From: CAZJTL01 sp964548905 | Lineage (GTDB): Bacteria; Cyanobacteriota; Cyanobacteriia; Cyanobacteriales; Xenococcaceae | DNA length: 64,000 bases | Assembly (NCBI GenBank): GCA_964548905.1 | Contig: CAZJTL010000001.1 | Span: forward strand, 1-64,000 | Direction: 5' to 3' | In this document: piece by piece, positions 1 to 7,828 of the stretch | Position numbering within the stretch: position 1 is the first letter of the stretch | Layout of the letters: each line of letters starts with the position of its first letter | Notes under the pieces: model-generated | Database searches by the model: none | Told to the model about the DNA's origin: nothing | What the model saw: the letters and a program-made list of their open reading frames with translations, nothing else | Position numbers and translations under genes: made by a program

Positions 1-31
1 ATCTTCACTATGGAACTGTCCCTCTTTAAAT

Positions 32-63
32 CATCCCGCAGGGATGCAACGCCGATTTTTTTT
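32..63 (+). terminator. weak terminator-like hairpin at the window edge
   Basis: CATCCC and GGGATG form a 6-bp stem with a 3-nt loop, followed seven bases later by a run of eight T. It could end transcription from a gene left of the window. The stem is short and not adjacent to the T run, so this is a weak call. Confidence 0.25.
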
Positions 64-145
64 GATTAAATAGAATACACATTTATGTGCGAAGAAAAAA
101 TTACGAAGTAGACTTGTTTTGAAAATTTAGAACAGTCGATCGTAT

Positions 146-913
146 ATGAATTCAGAATTGGATTCTCTTACAACTGAAGCATTAATTGAACTAGCCGTAA
201 CACAAAAACACAAAGATGATGCAGGACAGTTTATAACTGTTTTGCAATTCCGCGCTAATCGCGAAGTATTTGAAGCTGCTCAAAAATTGTGTAAGAGCGA
301 TCGCGCTGAAATAAGAGCATTAGGTATAGATATTTTAAGTCAATTAGGAATACCCGATCGAGCTTTTCCTGAAGAATCTTTAGCACTCTATTTAGAATTA
401 CTAGAACAAGAACAAGATAGCTACGTATTAGGTCATTTAGGAATGGCTTTAGGCTACTTACAAGATGTTCGAGGAATTGAACCGTTAGTTAAGTTTAAAA
501 ATCATCCTGATGCTCAAGTTCGTTATGGAGTAGTGATGGGTCTTTTATCCCTAGAAAACGAACTAGCAATTAAGACTCTAATTGAACTGTCTGCTGATTC
601 CGATCTAGATGTTAGAACCTGGGCAACTTTTGGATTAGGCTCTCAAATTTCCACCGATACAGAAGCAATTCGAGACGCTTTATTTCAACGTTTTTTTGAG
701 GAAGATTGCCACGAAAATTACGAAATTTATGGGGAAGCATTAGTAGGTTTAGCCAAAAGGAAAGATCCAAGAATCATTCCCTCGTTACTAGATGAACTAG
801 CTTCCGATTGTGTTAACAACTTGGCGGTTGAAGCTGCCACAGAAATGAACGATCCACAATTAAATGCAGCACTAGAGCAATTAAAGGAATGGTTTTCTCA
901 AGATCTCTCCTAG
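146..913 (+). CDS. HEAT-repeat protein (PBS-lyase HEAT-like)
   Basis: This 255-residue protein is built of repeated helical pairs of about 30 residues, for example the segments with DVRGIEPLVKFKNHPDAQVR and DLDVRTWATFGLG. This is the pattern of HEAT or PBS-lyase-like repeats, used for protein-protein contact or, in cyanobacteria, for phycobilin lyases. No signal peptide or membrane segment is visible. The repeats cover most of the chain, so a scaffold or adaptor role is the simplest reading. Neighbouring genes give no clue to a partner; it is not near phycobilisome genes, so lyase activity is not supported. ATG start. Confidence 0.75.
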   Translation: MNSELDSLTTEALIELAVTQKHKDDAGQFITVLQFRANREVFEAAQKLCKSDRAEIRALGIDILSQLGIPDRAFPEESLALYLELLEQEQDSYVLGHLGMALGYLQDVRGIEPLVKFKNHPDAQVRYGVVMGLLSLENELAIKTLIELSADSDLDVRTWATFGLGSQISTDTEAIRDALFQRFFEEDCHENYEIYGEALVGLAKRKDPRIIPSLLDELASDCVNNLAVEAATEMNDPQLNAALEQLKEWFSQDLS

Positions 914-1040
914 TAACGTCACTATTCAACAGCATTTTGGAAGTTTAGATCCATGCGCTCACTTCAAGCTGTTTGTCACCCCGTCAGACTCCCTGCCTTT
1001 TCTTAGCCATTAAGTCTAAGGACGTGATAACTTATCATAT

Positions 1041-1985
1041 ATGGAGATTACTTTTTTAGGAACTAGTTCTGGAGTCCCAACGCGATCGCGTAATGTTTCT
1101 AGTATCGCTTTGCGTCTTCCTCAAAGAGCTGAAGTTTGGTTATTAGACTGTGGTGAGGCTACACAACATCAATTTTTGCGTAGTGACCTGAAAATTTCTC
1201 AAATTACAAGGATTTTCATCACTCACATGCACGGCGATCATATTTTTGGCTTAATGGGACTTCTGGCTAGCTGTGGCTTAGCTGGTGTGGCTCAAGATAT
1301 CGATATTTATGGTCCTCCAGGTTTAGAAGCCTATCTAAAAGCTTGTTCTAAATACTCCTATACTAATTTTGCTGCTCGTATTCGTGTTTACAGTGTCCAA
1401 CCTGGAATTATTTACGAAGATGAAGAATTTGTCGTCAGTTGTTTGCCATTAAAACATCGTGTTCCTGCGTTTGGTTACAGAATAGCTGAAAAAGATAAGC
1501 CAGGTCGATTTAATGTGGAAAAAGCTGCCGCTCTTGGTATTACTCCTGGCCCTATTTACGGTAAGCTCAAAAAAGGCCAGACAGTAACTTTACCTGATGG
1601 TCGTAAGATTAAAGGTAGTGAACTTTGTGGAGAAACGGAAACGGGTCGTAAAGTAGTTTATTGTACCGATACCGTCTTCTGTGACAATGCTGTGGAATTA
1701 GCAAAAGATGCGGATGTTCTCATTCACGAGGCGACTTTTGCTCATCAAGATGCAGGGTTAGCTTTCGATCGCCTGCATTCAACCTCAACTATGGCAGCAC
1801 AGACAGCTTTGCTAGCAGGAGTTAAACAGCTATTAATGACTCATTTTAGCCCTCGCTACACCCCTGGAAATGCCCTCGATTTAGATAATCTCCGTCAAGA
1901 AGCTAGGGCAATTTTCCCCAATACTAAGTTGGCATACGATTTCTATACCTACGAAATACCCAGACGCAGGGAAGCTAGTACATAA
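1041..1985 (+). CDS. rnz: ribonuclease Z (tRNA 3' processing endonuclease)
   Basis: RNase Z cleaves the 3' trailer from tRNA precursors. The 314-residue length is normal for the short bacterial form. The metallo-beta-lactamase metal motif HMHGDH lies at residues 62-67. Further ligands are visible: His139 in LKHRVPAFGY, Asp210 in the CTDT segment and His268 in MTHFSPRY. The exosite arm, rich in Gly and Lys (around GPIYGKLKKGQ, residues 170-180), is present, which separates it from other beta-lactamase-fold hydrolases. It follows the HEAT gene by 127 bases and looks independent. ATG start. Confidence 0.95.
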   Translation: MEITFLGTSSGVPTRSRNVSSIALRLPQRAEVWLLDCGEATQHQFLRSDLKISQITRIFITHMHGDHIFGLMGLLASCGLAGVAQDIDIYGPPGLEAYLKACSKYSYTNFAARIRVYSVQPGIIYEDEEFVVSCLPLKHRVPAFGYRIAEKDKPGRFNVEKAAALGITPGPIYGKLKKGQTVTLPDGRKIKGSELCGETETGRKVVYCTDTVFCDNAVELAKDADVLIHEATFAHQDAGLAFDRLHSTSTMAAQTALLAGVKQLLMTHFSPRYTPGNALDLDNLRQEARAIFPNTKLAYDFYTYEIPRRREAST

Positions 1986-2020
1986 AGAAAGTGGGTTTTG
2001 CTCGAATTTTCTATAAATTT

Positions 2021-3319
2021 TTAAACCGATTGGGGATTATTCACATAATAATCTCTGGTTCCCTTCGCGTCTAAAGCTTCTCCGAGTCGATTGAGAGCGT
2101 GAATGTAAGCAGCAGTACGCATGGAAACCCCTTTTCCCCGCGCGATCGCCCAAGTTTTTTCAGTTTCTTCAATCATTCTTTCTTGTAATTTTTGATTGAC
2201 TTCTGCAAGACTCCAGTACAATCCACTACGGTTTTGCACCCATTCAAAATAACTGACTGTTACGCCACCAGCATTGACTAAAATGTCGGGAAAGACTTGG
2301 ATGCCTTTCTTTTCTAAAATTGTATCTGCGGCTGAACTAATTGGGCCGTTAGCTACTTCAAAAATTAGTTTAGCTTTAATATCTTCGGCGTTTTTTTCGG
2401 TAATTTGATTTTCTAAGGCGGCGGGAATTAAGACATCTACATCTAAAGTTAATAATTCTGCATTACTAATAACTTTGTGTTCGACGATATTGCAAACACT
2501 TCCCTCGCAATACACAGCTTTCATACTGCGACGTTCGTTTTTGTATTGACGGACGCTAGGAATATCTAGGCCCTTGTCTGCGTAAATTCCTCCCTGAGAG
2601 TCGCTGACTGCTACTACTTTATAACCAGCCTTCGATAATAATTCGGCGAGGATACCGCCAACGTTACCAAATCCTTGCACTGCAATTCTAGTCTTTTCTG
2701 GCACGCGATCGAATTTAGGTAAAATAGTTTTCATAGCAGCAAATGCACCCATGGCAGTCGCGCTTTCTCTTCCTAATGAACCTCCCATGGTTATAGGTTT
2801 ACCAGTAACTACCGCAGGACTAATTTGACGTTTGATGATGCTGTATTGATCCATCATCCAACCCATAAAAGTGGCATTGGTATAAACATCTGGTGCGAGA
2901 ATATCGACATCTGGACCAATAAAATCGGCGATCGCTTCGATATAACCCCGCGTCAATCTTTCTAGTTCTTGCTTGGATAATTCTTTAGGATTAAGTGTAA
3001 TACCACCTTTGGCACCACCAAAAGGAAGATTGAGTAAAGCGCATTTAAATGTCATCCAAAAAGCTAGTGACTGTACTTCATCCATCGATACGTTGGGATG
3101 ATAGCGTACTCCACCTTTACCTGGCCCTCTGGTATCATCGTATCTCACTCGATAGCCTTGAAAAACCCTTAAGGAACCATCATCCATACGGACAGGAATG
3201 GAGACGCTTAGGCTTGCTTTGGGATATTTCAGCCTTTTTAGCGCATCTTCCGACATGGAAACATACTTTAAGGCTCGATCTAATCTAATACTGGCATCGG
3301 CTAAGAGAGATTCAGGCAT
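2021..3319 (-). CDS. gdhA: Glu/Leu/Phe/Val dehydrogenase, probably glutamate dehydrogenase
   Basis: This enzyme interconverts glutamate and 2-oxoglutarate plus ammonium with NAD(P). The 432 residues match the hexameric short family. The dimerisation domain carries the catalytic lysine in PFGGAKGG (Lys104), the substrate lysine Lys92 and Asp144 in LAPDVYT. The Rossmann domain carries GFGNVGG at 216-222. The C-terminal half has the expected NAGGVTVSYFEW segment. Leucine or valine dehydrogenases share these motifs, so substrate is inferred from length and overall similarity. A perfect 11-bp inverted repeat lies just upstream of the ATG (see 3356-3386). Confidence 0.88.
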   Translation of the reverse strand: MPESLLADASIRLDRALKYVSMSEDALKRLKYPKASLSVSIPVRMDDGSLRVFQGYRVRYDDTRGPGKGGVRYHPNVSMDEVQSLAFWMTFKCALLNLPFGGAKGGITLNPKELSKQELERLTRGYIEAIADFIGPDVDILAPDVYTNATFMGWMMDQYSIIKRQISPAVVTGKPITMGGSLGRESATAMGAFAAMKTILPKFDRVPEKTRIAVQGFGNVGGILAELLSKAGYKVVAVSDSQGGIYADKGLDIPSVRQYKNERRSMKAVYCEGSVCNIVEHKVISNAELLTLDVDVLIPAALENQITEKNAEDIKAKLIFEVANGPISSAADTILEKKGIQVFPDILVNAGGVTVSYFEWVQNRSGLYWSLAEVNQKLQERMIEETEKTWAIARGKGVSMRTAAYIHALNRLGEALDAKGTRDYYVNNPQSV

Positions 3320-3355
3320 ATTAGGTGTGGGGTGTAGGGGAGGATTAGGATGAGG

Positions 3356-3386
3356 GATAGAGATATTAATTATCTATATCTCTATC
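3356..3386. repeat. perfect 11-bp inverted repeat upstream of gdhA
   Basis: GATAGAGATAT and ATATCTCTATC are perfectly complementary across a 9-base loop. The element lies 37 bases upstream of the gdhA start codon, in its leader or promoter region. On the plus strand it is followed by four T. It may be a regulator site or an mRNA hairpin; the sequence does not decide. Confidence 0.5.
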
Positions 3387-3534
3387 TTTTCAGAATTTGT
3401 AGTTTTTCATCGAGTCATATTCATGATTCTCAACAAGTAGAAGCTTTAGAATTATATGGGGCTTTGGTCACGATTCCTGCTAAGGTTAATAGCTTGGAAG
3501 TGTCTTTCTTTTAGCTTTATATCTCTATCAAAAT

Positions 3535-3558
3535 TTTATAACAAATGTTCGATATAAA
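3535..3558. promoter_or_regulatory. operator-like repeat, copy 1 (tetR upstream)
   Basis: A 24-base sequence that recurs exactly at 3595-3618, a spacing of 60 bases. Its reverse complement, read TTTATATCGAACRTTYGT, also occurs twice upstream of devC at 5522 and 5628. It lies just upstream of the -35 box of the tetR promoter. Inference: binding site of the TetR-type protein encoded next to it. Confidence 0.6.
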
Positions 3559-3561
3559 TAC

Positions 3562-3591
3562 TTGACAAAATAGTTATCTGAGTATTAGTAT
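3562..3591 (+). promoter_or_regulatory. sigma-70-type promoter of the tetR gene
   Basis: TTGACA at 3562-3567 is followed, 18 bases later, by TAGTAT at 3586-3591. It lies between two identical operator-like repeats. Transcription would start near 3598, giving a leader of about 24 bases that carries no clear ribosome binding site and overlaps the second operator. Confidence 0.55.
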
Positions 3592-3594
3592 TTA

Positions 3595-3618
3595 TTTATA
3601 ACAAATGTTCGATATAAA
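3595..3618. promoter_or_regulatory. operator-like repeat, copy 2 (tetR upstream)
   Basis: Identical to the copy at 3535-3558. It spans the expected transcription start and ends three bases before the tetR ATG, a position where a bound repressor would block its own gene. Confidence 0.6.
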
Positions 3619-3621
3619 GCA

Positions 3622-4194
3622 ATGCCAAAGATTGTTGACCATACACTATACCGCAAAGAGTTACTGAGAAAGTGTTTCGACCTTTTTGCCGAAAAAGGTT
3701 ACGGTTCAGTGACTATGCGTCAAATTGCTCAAGAATTAAGAGTTTCGACAGGAACGCTATACCATTATTTTCCCAATAAACAAGCATTATTCGAGCAACT
3801 AGCAGAAGAGATTGCTCAACAAGATGTGAGTATGGGGATAGCTGCAATAGAAGGAAAACAAACGCTACAGTCAAAATTTGCAGCATTAGGTGAATATTTA
3901 GCTGCAAATGAAGATTATTTTGTCAAATGGACTCAAGTTTTAATTGATTTTCACAGACATAAAGACTCTCAAGAAAGTCATCACAGTGAAGCTATGAAAA
4001 GAGTAAACGATCGCTATCAACAAGCCATTCATGAAGTTTTAGGTATTGAAGATCCTGCATTGGCTATTTTTATTTATACCTTTATTGATGGCTTGATTAT
4101 GGAAAGACTATTCAATTATGAACAAGTTTCTTTTCAAGAACAATGTATTTTACTGGGAAAAATGATAACTGCTTATTTAGATAAGTATAAGTAG
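3622..4194 (+). CDS. TetR/AcrR family transcriptional regulator
   Basis: This 190-residue protein has the TetR plan: an N-terminal three-helix DNA-binding domain with the helix-turn-helix at about residues 31-50 (TMRQIAQELRVSTGTLYHYF), then a divergent all-helical ligand domain. The ATG lies three bases after an operator-like repeat, with no clear ribosome binding site. The gene is 46 bases ahead of devB on the same strand and the same repeat motif occurs in front of devC, so it probably represses itself and the exporter. The inducer is unknown, perhaps a substrate of the exporter. Confidence 0.88.
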   Translation: MPKIVDHTLYRKELLRKCFDLFAEKGYGSVTMRQIAQELRVSTGTLYHYFPNKQALFEQLAEEIAQQDVSMGIAAIEGKQTLQSKFAALGEYLAANEDYFVKWTQVLIDFHRHKDSQESHHSEAMKRVNDRYQQAIHEVLGIEDPALAIFIYTFIDGLIMERLFNYEQVSFQEQCILLGKMITAYLDKYK

Positions 4195-4240
4195 TAGAGA
4201 AAATTTGGAAAACTTCTATCTCTATTAAGAAGGAGGAAAG

Positions 4241-5488
4241 ATGACTTTCAAACTATTTGTCAAACCAAAAAATAAATGGTTAATTGGTTCGATAGTTGCT
4301 GCTACTGCAATTACTGGTGGAATTACAATTTATGGCATTTCTCAATATGGACAAGTAAGTCAAACTTCTTCATCTGAGTCTGTATCAACTAAACCGATCG
4401 CGCCGAAAGTAACCGCACTAGGAAGACTCGAACCAGAAGCAGAAGTAATTAAATTATCTGCACCTCTAGCCTTGAATAGCGATCGCGTCAGTCAGTTACT
4501 AGTCCAAGAAGGCGATCGAGTTAAAGCTGGACAAGTTATTGCTATTCTCGATTCAAGAGATCGCTTGCAAGATGCTCTGCAACAAGCGCAAGAACAAGTT
4601 AGAGTTTCTGGTGCTAAACTCGCTCAAGTTAAAGCTGGTGCAAAAACTGGAGAAATTCAAGCGCAAAGAGAAGAGATTTCTCGCTTGGAAGCAGAATTAA
4701 TTGGAGAAATTAAAACGCAAGATGCAACGATCGCTCGTCTGCAAGCACGGGTAAATAATGCTCGTAGCGAATACAATCGCCATCAAAAGTTGTATCGAGA
4801 TGGCGCGATCGCTATTTCTACTCTAGATAGCAAACGTCTTGCACTCTTAACTGCACACGAACAATTAAACGAAGCACAAGCAACTCAAGATCGCACTAGC
4901 AATACTCTGCAAGCACAATTGGCAGAAGCTAGAGCTAATTTAGATCGAATCTCTGAAATTCGTCCAGTCGATGTCAAAGCAGCACAAACTGAAGTAGATA
5001 GCGCGATCGCTGCTTTAAAGAAAGCAAAAACCGATTTGTCACAAGCTTACGTCCGTGCGCCAATAGCTAGTCAAATTCTCAAAATCCAGACGCGATCGGG
5101 GGAAAAGATTGGCGAAGAGGGGATCGTTGAATTGGCACAAACAGACCACATGATAGCAGTAGCAGAAGTTTATCAAAGTGATATTAGTAAAGTCAAATTG
5201 GGACAGCCAGCAGAAATTACAGGTCAAGCTTTTGAGGGGATAGTAAGAGGAAAGGTTTATCAGGTTGGCTTACAAGTTAGCAGACAGAATGTATTCAGTA
5301 ACCAACCTGGCGAAAATCTCGATCGCCGTGTAGTTGAGGTGAAAATTCGTCTCAATCCAGAAGATAGTAAGCGAGTTGCTGGTTTGACTAATTTACAAGT
5401 ACAGACAGCGATTAGTTCTCAGCTATCAGCCGTCAGCCAAAAGCTGTCAGTTATTAACATTCAAAACTCAACAGTCAATCTCAAATAA
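4241..5488 (+). CDS. devB: DevB-type HlyD-family membrane fusion protein
   Basis: Periplasmic adaptor that links an inner-membrane ABC transporter to an outer-membrane TolC-like channel. A single N-terminal membrane segment lies at about residues 13-35. It is followed by half of a lipoyl domain (RVSQLLVQEGDRVKAGQVIAILD), a long Gln/Ala/Glu-rich coiled-coil hairpin (about 115-265), the second lipoyl half (SQAYVRAPIASQIL) and a beta-barrel region. GGAGG precedes the ATG at good spacing. The DevBCA family exports glycolipids in heterocystous cyanobacteria; here the substrate is unknown. The last 25 residues or so (AISSQLSAVSQKLS) look like translated intergenic repeat DNA. Confidence 0.88.
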   Translation: MTFKLFVKPKNKWLIGSIVAATAITGGITIYGISQYGQVSQTSSSESVSTKPIAPKVTALGRLEPEAEVIKLSAPLALNSDRVSQLLVQEGDRVKAGQVIAILDSRDRLQDALQQAQEQVRVSGAKLAQVKAGAKTGEIQAQREEISRLEAELIGEIKTQDATIARLQARVNNARSEYNRHQKLYRDGAIAISTLDSKRLALLTAHEQLNEAQATQDRTSNTLQAQLAEARANLDRISEIRPVDVKAAQTEVDSAIAALKKAKTDLSQAYVRAPIASQILKIQTRSGEKIGEEGIVELAQTDHMIAVAEVYQSDISKVKLGQPAEITGQAFEGIVRGKVYQVGLQVSRQNVFSNQPGENLDRRVVEVKIRLNPEDSKRVAGLTNLQVQTAISSQLSAVSQKLSVINIQNSTVNLK

Positions 5489-5489
5489 T

Positions 5490-5505
5490 GAACGATCGTT
5501 CGTAC
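5490..5505. promoter_or_regulatory. partial operator-like site after devB
   Basis: GAACGATCGTTCGTAC lies directly after the devB stop codon. It resembles the core GAACGTTCGTTCGTA of the two full copies downstream but lacks their TTTATATC flank. Confidence 0.35.
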
Positions 5506-5521
5506 TTTTTTTGGTTTTTTA

Positions 5522-5545
5522 TTTATATCGAACGTTCGTTCGTAT
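5522..5545. promoter_or_regulatory. operator-like repeat, copy 3 (devC upstream)
   Basis: Begins TTTATATCGAACGTTCGT and continues TCGTAT. Its left 18 bases match the reverse complement of the tetR-upstream repeats with two differences. It is part of a longer duplicated segment (about 5518-5564 against 5624-5670). Confidence 0.55.
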
Positions 5546-5627
5546 GCGAAGTCAAATCTATATTCCCAAATCGATTCAAATAAAACTAGCTAATTAATCA
5601 ATCCCGATCGAAAGTTTTCCAGATTTA

Positions 5628-5651
5628 TTTATATCGAACGTTCGTTCGTAT
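5628..5651. promoter_or_regulatory. operator-like repeat, copy 4 (devC upstream)
   Basis: Identical over 24 bases to the copy at 5522, displaced by 106 bases. The duplication continues to the right for about 20 bases with two mismatches. Confidence 0.55.
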
Positions 5652-5761
5652 ACGGAGTCAAATCTATATCCGCAGATAAACACAGATAAACACAGATAGA
5701 TTGTCGATCGGACAAGTAGAAAGTATTGCCCCAAGTAATAAACAAAAATGAGGTTTTTATA

Positions 5762-6928
5762 ATGCTTTCCAAACTATTTCGCAAAACCCCCCTAGCACTA
5801 AGACAAGTAATGAAAGAAAAAACTCGCCTAATGGTAGCGATCGCGGGAATTGCTTTTGCAGATATATTAATGTTCGTGCAGATGGGATTTGAAGGTGCGC
5901 TTTACGATGCAGCAATTAAACCCCATTTGAATTTACAGGCGGATTTGGTTTTGATTAATCCAAAATTTCAAACTCTATTTTCTGTCAAAAATTTTTCTAG
6001 AGACAGACTGTATCAAACATTAGGACATGACGCAGTAAAATCGGTAAGTCCTGTCTATATTTCTACTGGACAATGGCGCAATCCTGAAACGCGACAAGAA
6101 CGTGCAATTTTAGTATGGGGAATCGATCCAGCTACCAATGCTTTTAAATTTCCTGAAGTCAATCGCAATTTAGATAATCTCAAGCAATTAGATAGCGTAT
6201 TATTCGATCGCGCTTCTCGTCCCGAATATGGTGCGATCGCGGATTGGTTACAACAAAAAGGTAGTGTGGAAACTGAGATAGAAAATAAAGCGATCGCAGT
6301 TAAAGGATTATTTACTAATGGTTCGTCCTTTGCTGCTGATGGCAATGTTATTACTAGTGACTCAACATTTTTACAAATTTTCCCACAGCGCCAGCCCGAT
6401 CGCATCGAAGTTGGATTGATAAATTTAAAACCTGGTGCTAACCCCAAACTAGTTGAATCGCAACTAACAGAAATGTTACCCAATGATGTCAAAGTTTTGA
6501 CACCCGAAGAATTTGGTGAAATTGAAAAACAATATTGGGCAAATGGTACAGGTATCGGTTTTATTTTTGGATTGGGTGTAGTGGTAGGTTTTATTGTCGG
6601 TATCGTGATTGTCTATCAAATTCTGTACTCCGACGTTTCTCAACATCTCCCTCAATACGCCACCCTCAAAGCAATGGGATACAGCGATCGCTATTTGTTG
6701 GGAATGCTGCTACAAGAAGCATTACTCTTAGCAATTTTAGGTTATTTACCTGGATTGCTTCTTTCTTTTGGAATTTATCAACTTGCCTATTCTGCTACCT
6801 TACTACCGATCGCCATGAAGTTAGAAAGGGCAATTTCAGTTTTAATTTTAACGATGGTTATGTGTAGCGTTTCAGGCGCGATCGCTATGAAAAAATTGCG
6901 ATCGGCAGATCCAGCAGATGTATTTTAA
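5762..6928 (+). CDS. devC: DevC-type ABC exporter permease
   Basis: Inner-membrane subunit of a DevBCA exporter, about 388 residues from the chosen ATG. That start has GAGG at good spacing (5750-5753); a TTG 36 bases upstream would add 12 unlikely residues. An N-terminal membrane segment (about 20-42, LMVAIAGIAFADILMFVQMGF) is followed by a large periplasmic MacB-like domain. Three C-terminal membrane helices of FtsX type follow, with ATLKAMGYSDRYLLGMLLQE between the first and second. It sits between devB and devA; the 237-base gap after devB contains the operator-like repeats, so it may have its own regulated promoter. Confidence 0.9.
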   Translation: MLSKLFRKTPLALRQVMKEKTRLMVAIAGIAFADILMFVQMGFEGALYDAAIKPHLNLQADLVLINPKFQTLFSVKNFSRDRLYQTLGHDAVKSVSPVYISTGQWRNPETRQERAILVWGIDPATNAFKFPEVNRNLDNLKQLDSVLFDRASRPEYGAIADWLQQKGSVETEIENKAIAVKGLFTNGSSFAADGNVITSDSTFLQIFPQRQPDRIEVGLINLKPGANPKLVESQLTEMLPNDVKVLTPEEFGEIEKQYWANGTGIGFIFGLGVVVGFIVGIVIVYQILYSDVSQHLPQYATLKAMGYSDRYLLGMLLQEALLLAILGYLPGLLLSFGIYQLAYSATLLPIAMKLERAISVLILTMVMCSVSGAIAMKKLRSADPADVF

Positions 6929-7036
6929 GTCAGAAGTCAGACGTAGGAGCTTTCTTGCCATTCGCCCGTACAGAAGTCAGAAGTAATTACCCAATGAACA
7001 ATGAACCATGAACTATCAACAATCAACGAGGAAAAA
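6929..7036. repeat. short heptanucleotide-type repeats between devC and devA
   Basis: Degenerate tandem units such as AGAAGTC and AATGAAC/CATGAAC fill the devC-devA gap. The same style of repeat occurs at several other intergenic sites in the window (14.1, 28.8, 30.2, 42.2 and 57.1 kb). Confidence 0.5.
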
Positions 7037-7708
7037 ATGATTATTTCTATAGACAAACTCAATCATTATTTTGGTGAAGGCGCACTTCGCAAACAAGCTT
7101 TATTCGATATCAACTTAGAGATTAAAGCAGGAGAAATTGTGATTATGACAGGGCCATCTGGTTCTGGTAAAACCACTCTCTTAACTTTAATGGGTGGATT
7201 GCGATCGGCACAAGAAGGTAGTCTGAAAATTTTAGGACAAGAAATCTACAACGCCAGTAAACGACAATTAACTAAACTGCGCCGTCAGATTGGATATATA
7301 TTTCAGGCGCATAACTTAATGACTTTTCTGAGTGTAAAAGAAAACGTGCGTATGTCTCTAGAATTGCATCAAGAAATGTTGGATGAAGATTTGGATGCAA
7401 AAGCGATCGCTATTTTAGAAAAAGTTGGTTTGGGCAATCGCGTTGATTATTATCCAGAAAATCTATCGGGAGGACAAAAACAAAGAGTTGCGATCGCCCG
7501 TGCTTTAGTTAGTCATCCTAAAATAATTCTAGCAGATGAACCAACTGCGGCACTAGATAAAAAATCTGGACGCGATGTTGTTGAGCTAATGCAGCATTTA
7601 GCCAAAGAACAAGGTTGTACGATTCTCTTGGTTACTCATGATAATCGTATTTTAGATATTGCCGATCGCATTGTTTATATGGAAGATGGACGTTTGGTGC
7701 AAAATTGA
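7037..7708 (+). CDS. devA: DevA-type ABC exporter ATP-binding protein
   Basis: ATPase subunit of the exporter, 223 residues. Walker A GPSGSGKT at residues 39-46, signature LSGGQKQRVAIARAL, Walker B IILADEPTAALD and the switch His in LLVTHDNRI are all intact, so the subunit should be active. The sequence belongs to the LolD/MacB/DevA group. The ATG at 7037 has CGAGG just upstream; an earlier ATG at 7001 lies within repeat-derived sequence and is less likely. It completes the B-C-A order known for Anabaena devBCA. Confidence 0.92.
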   Translation: MIISIDKLNHYFGEGALRKQALFDINLEIKAGEIVIMTGPSGSGKTTLLTLMGGLRSAQEGSLKILGQEIYNASKRQLTKLRRQIGYIFQAHNLMTFLSVKENVRMSLELHQEMLDEDLDAKAIAILEKVGLGNRVDYYPENLSGGQKQRVAIARALVSHPKIILADEPTAALDKKSGRDVVELMQHLAKEQGCTILLVTHDNRILDIADRIVYMEDGRLVQN

Positions 7709-7828
7709 GTATAGAGACGCGATCGCGCTTAAGTCAAGAGAAATTAATAGTTTTGAACTTGTTTACGTGGATAAAAGTTAGTATGATCGCATAGCAATTT
7801 ATATACACATCTAATCCATAACCCAAAT

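Larger units (their letters stand above)
3320..3621. other. intergenic region between divergent gdhA and tetR
   Basis: This region of about 300 bases holds the 11-bp inverted repeat near gdhA, a short unclaimed open stretch (roughly 3420-3512) that looks like leftover coding sequence of unknown origin, and at its right end the two operator-like repeats and the promoter of the TetR-type gene. Confidence 0.5.

Noticed and set aside
3420..3512. Short open stretch reading HDSQQVEALELYGALVTIP
   Set aside because: Looks like leftover coding sequence but I cannot assign it to a family, and it has no start; kept only as part of the intergenic note.
6055..6492. 145-codon frame antisense to devC
   Set aside because: No family resemblance; lies wholly opposite a well-supported permease gene whose HIP1 sites favour open antisense frames.
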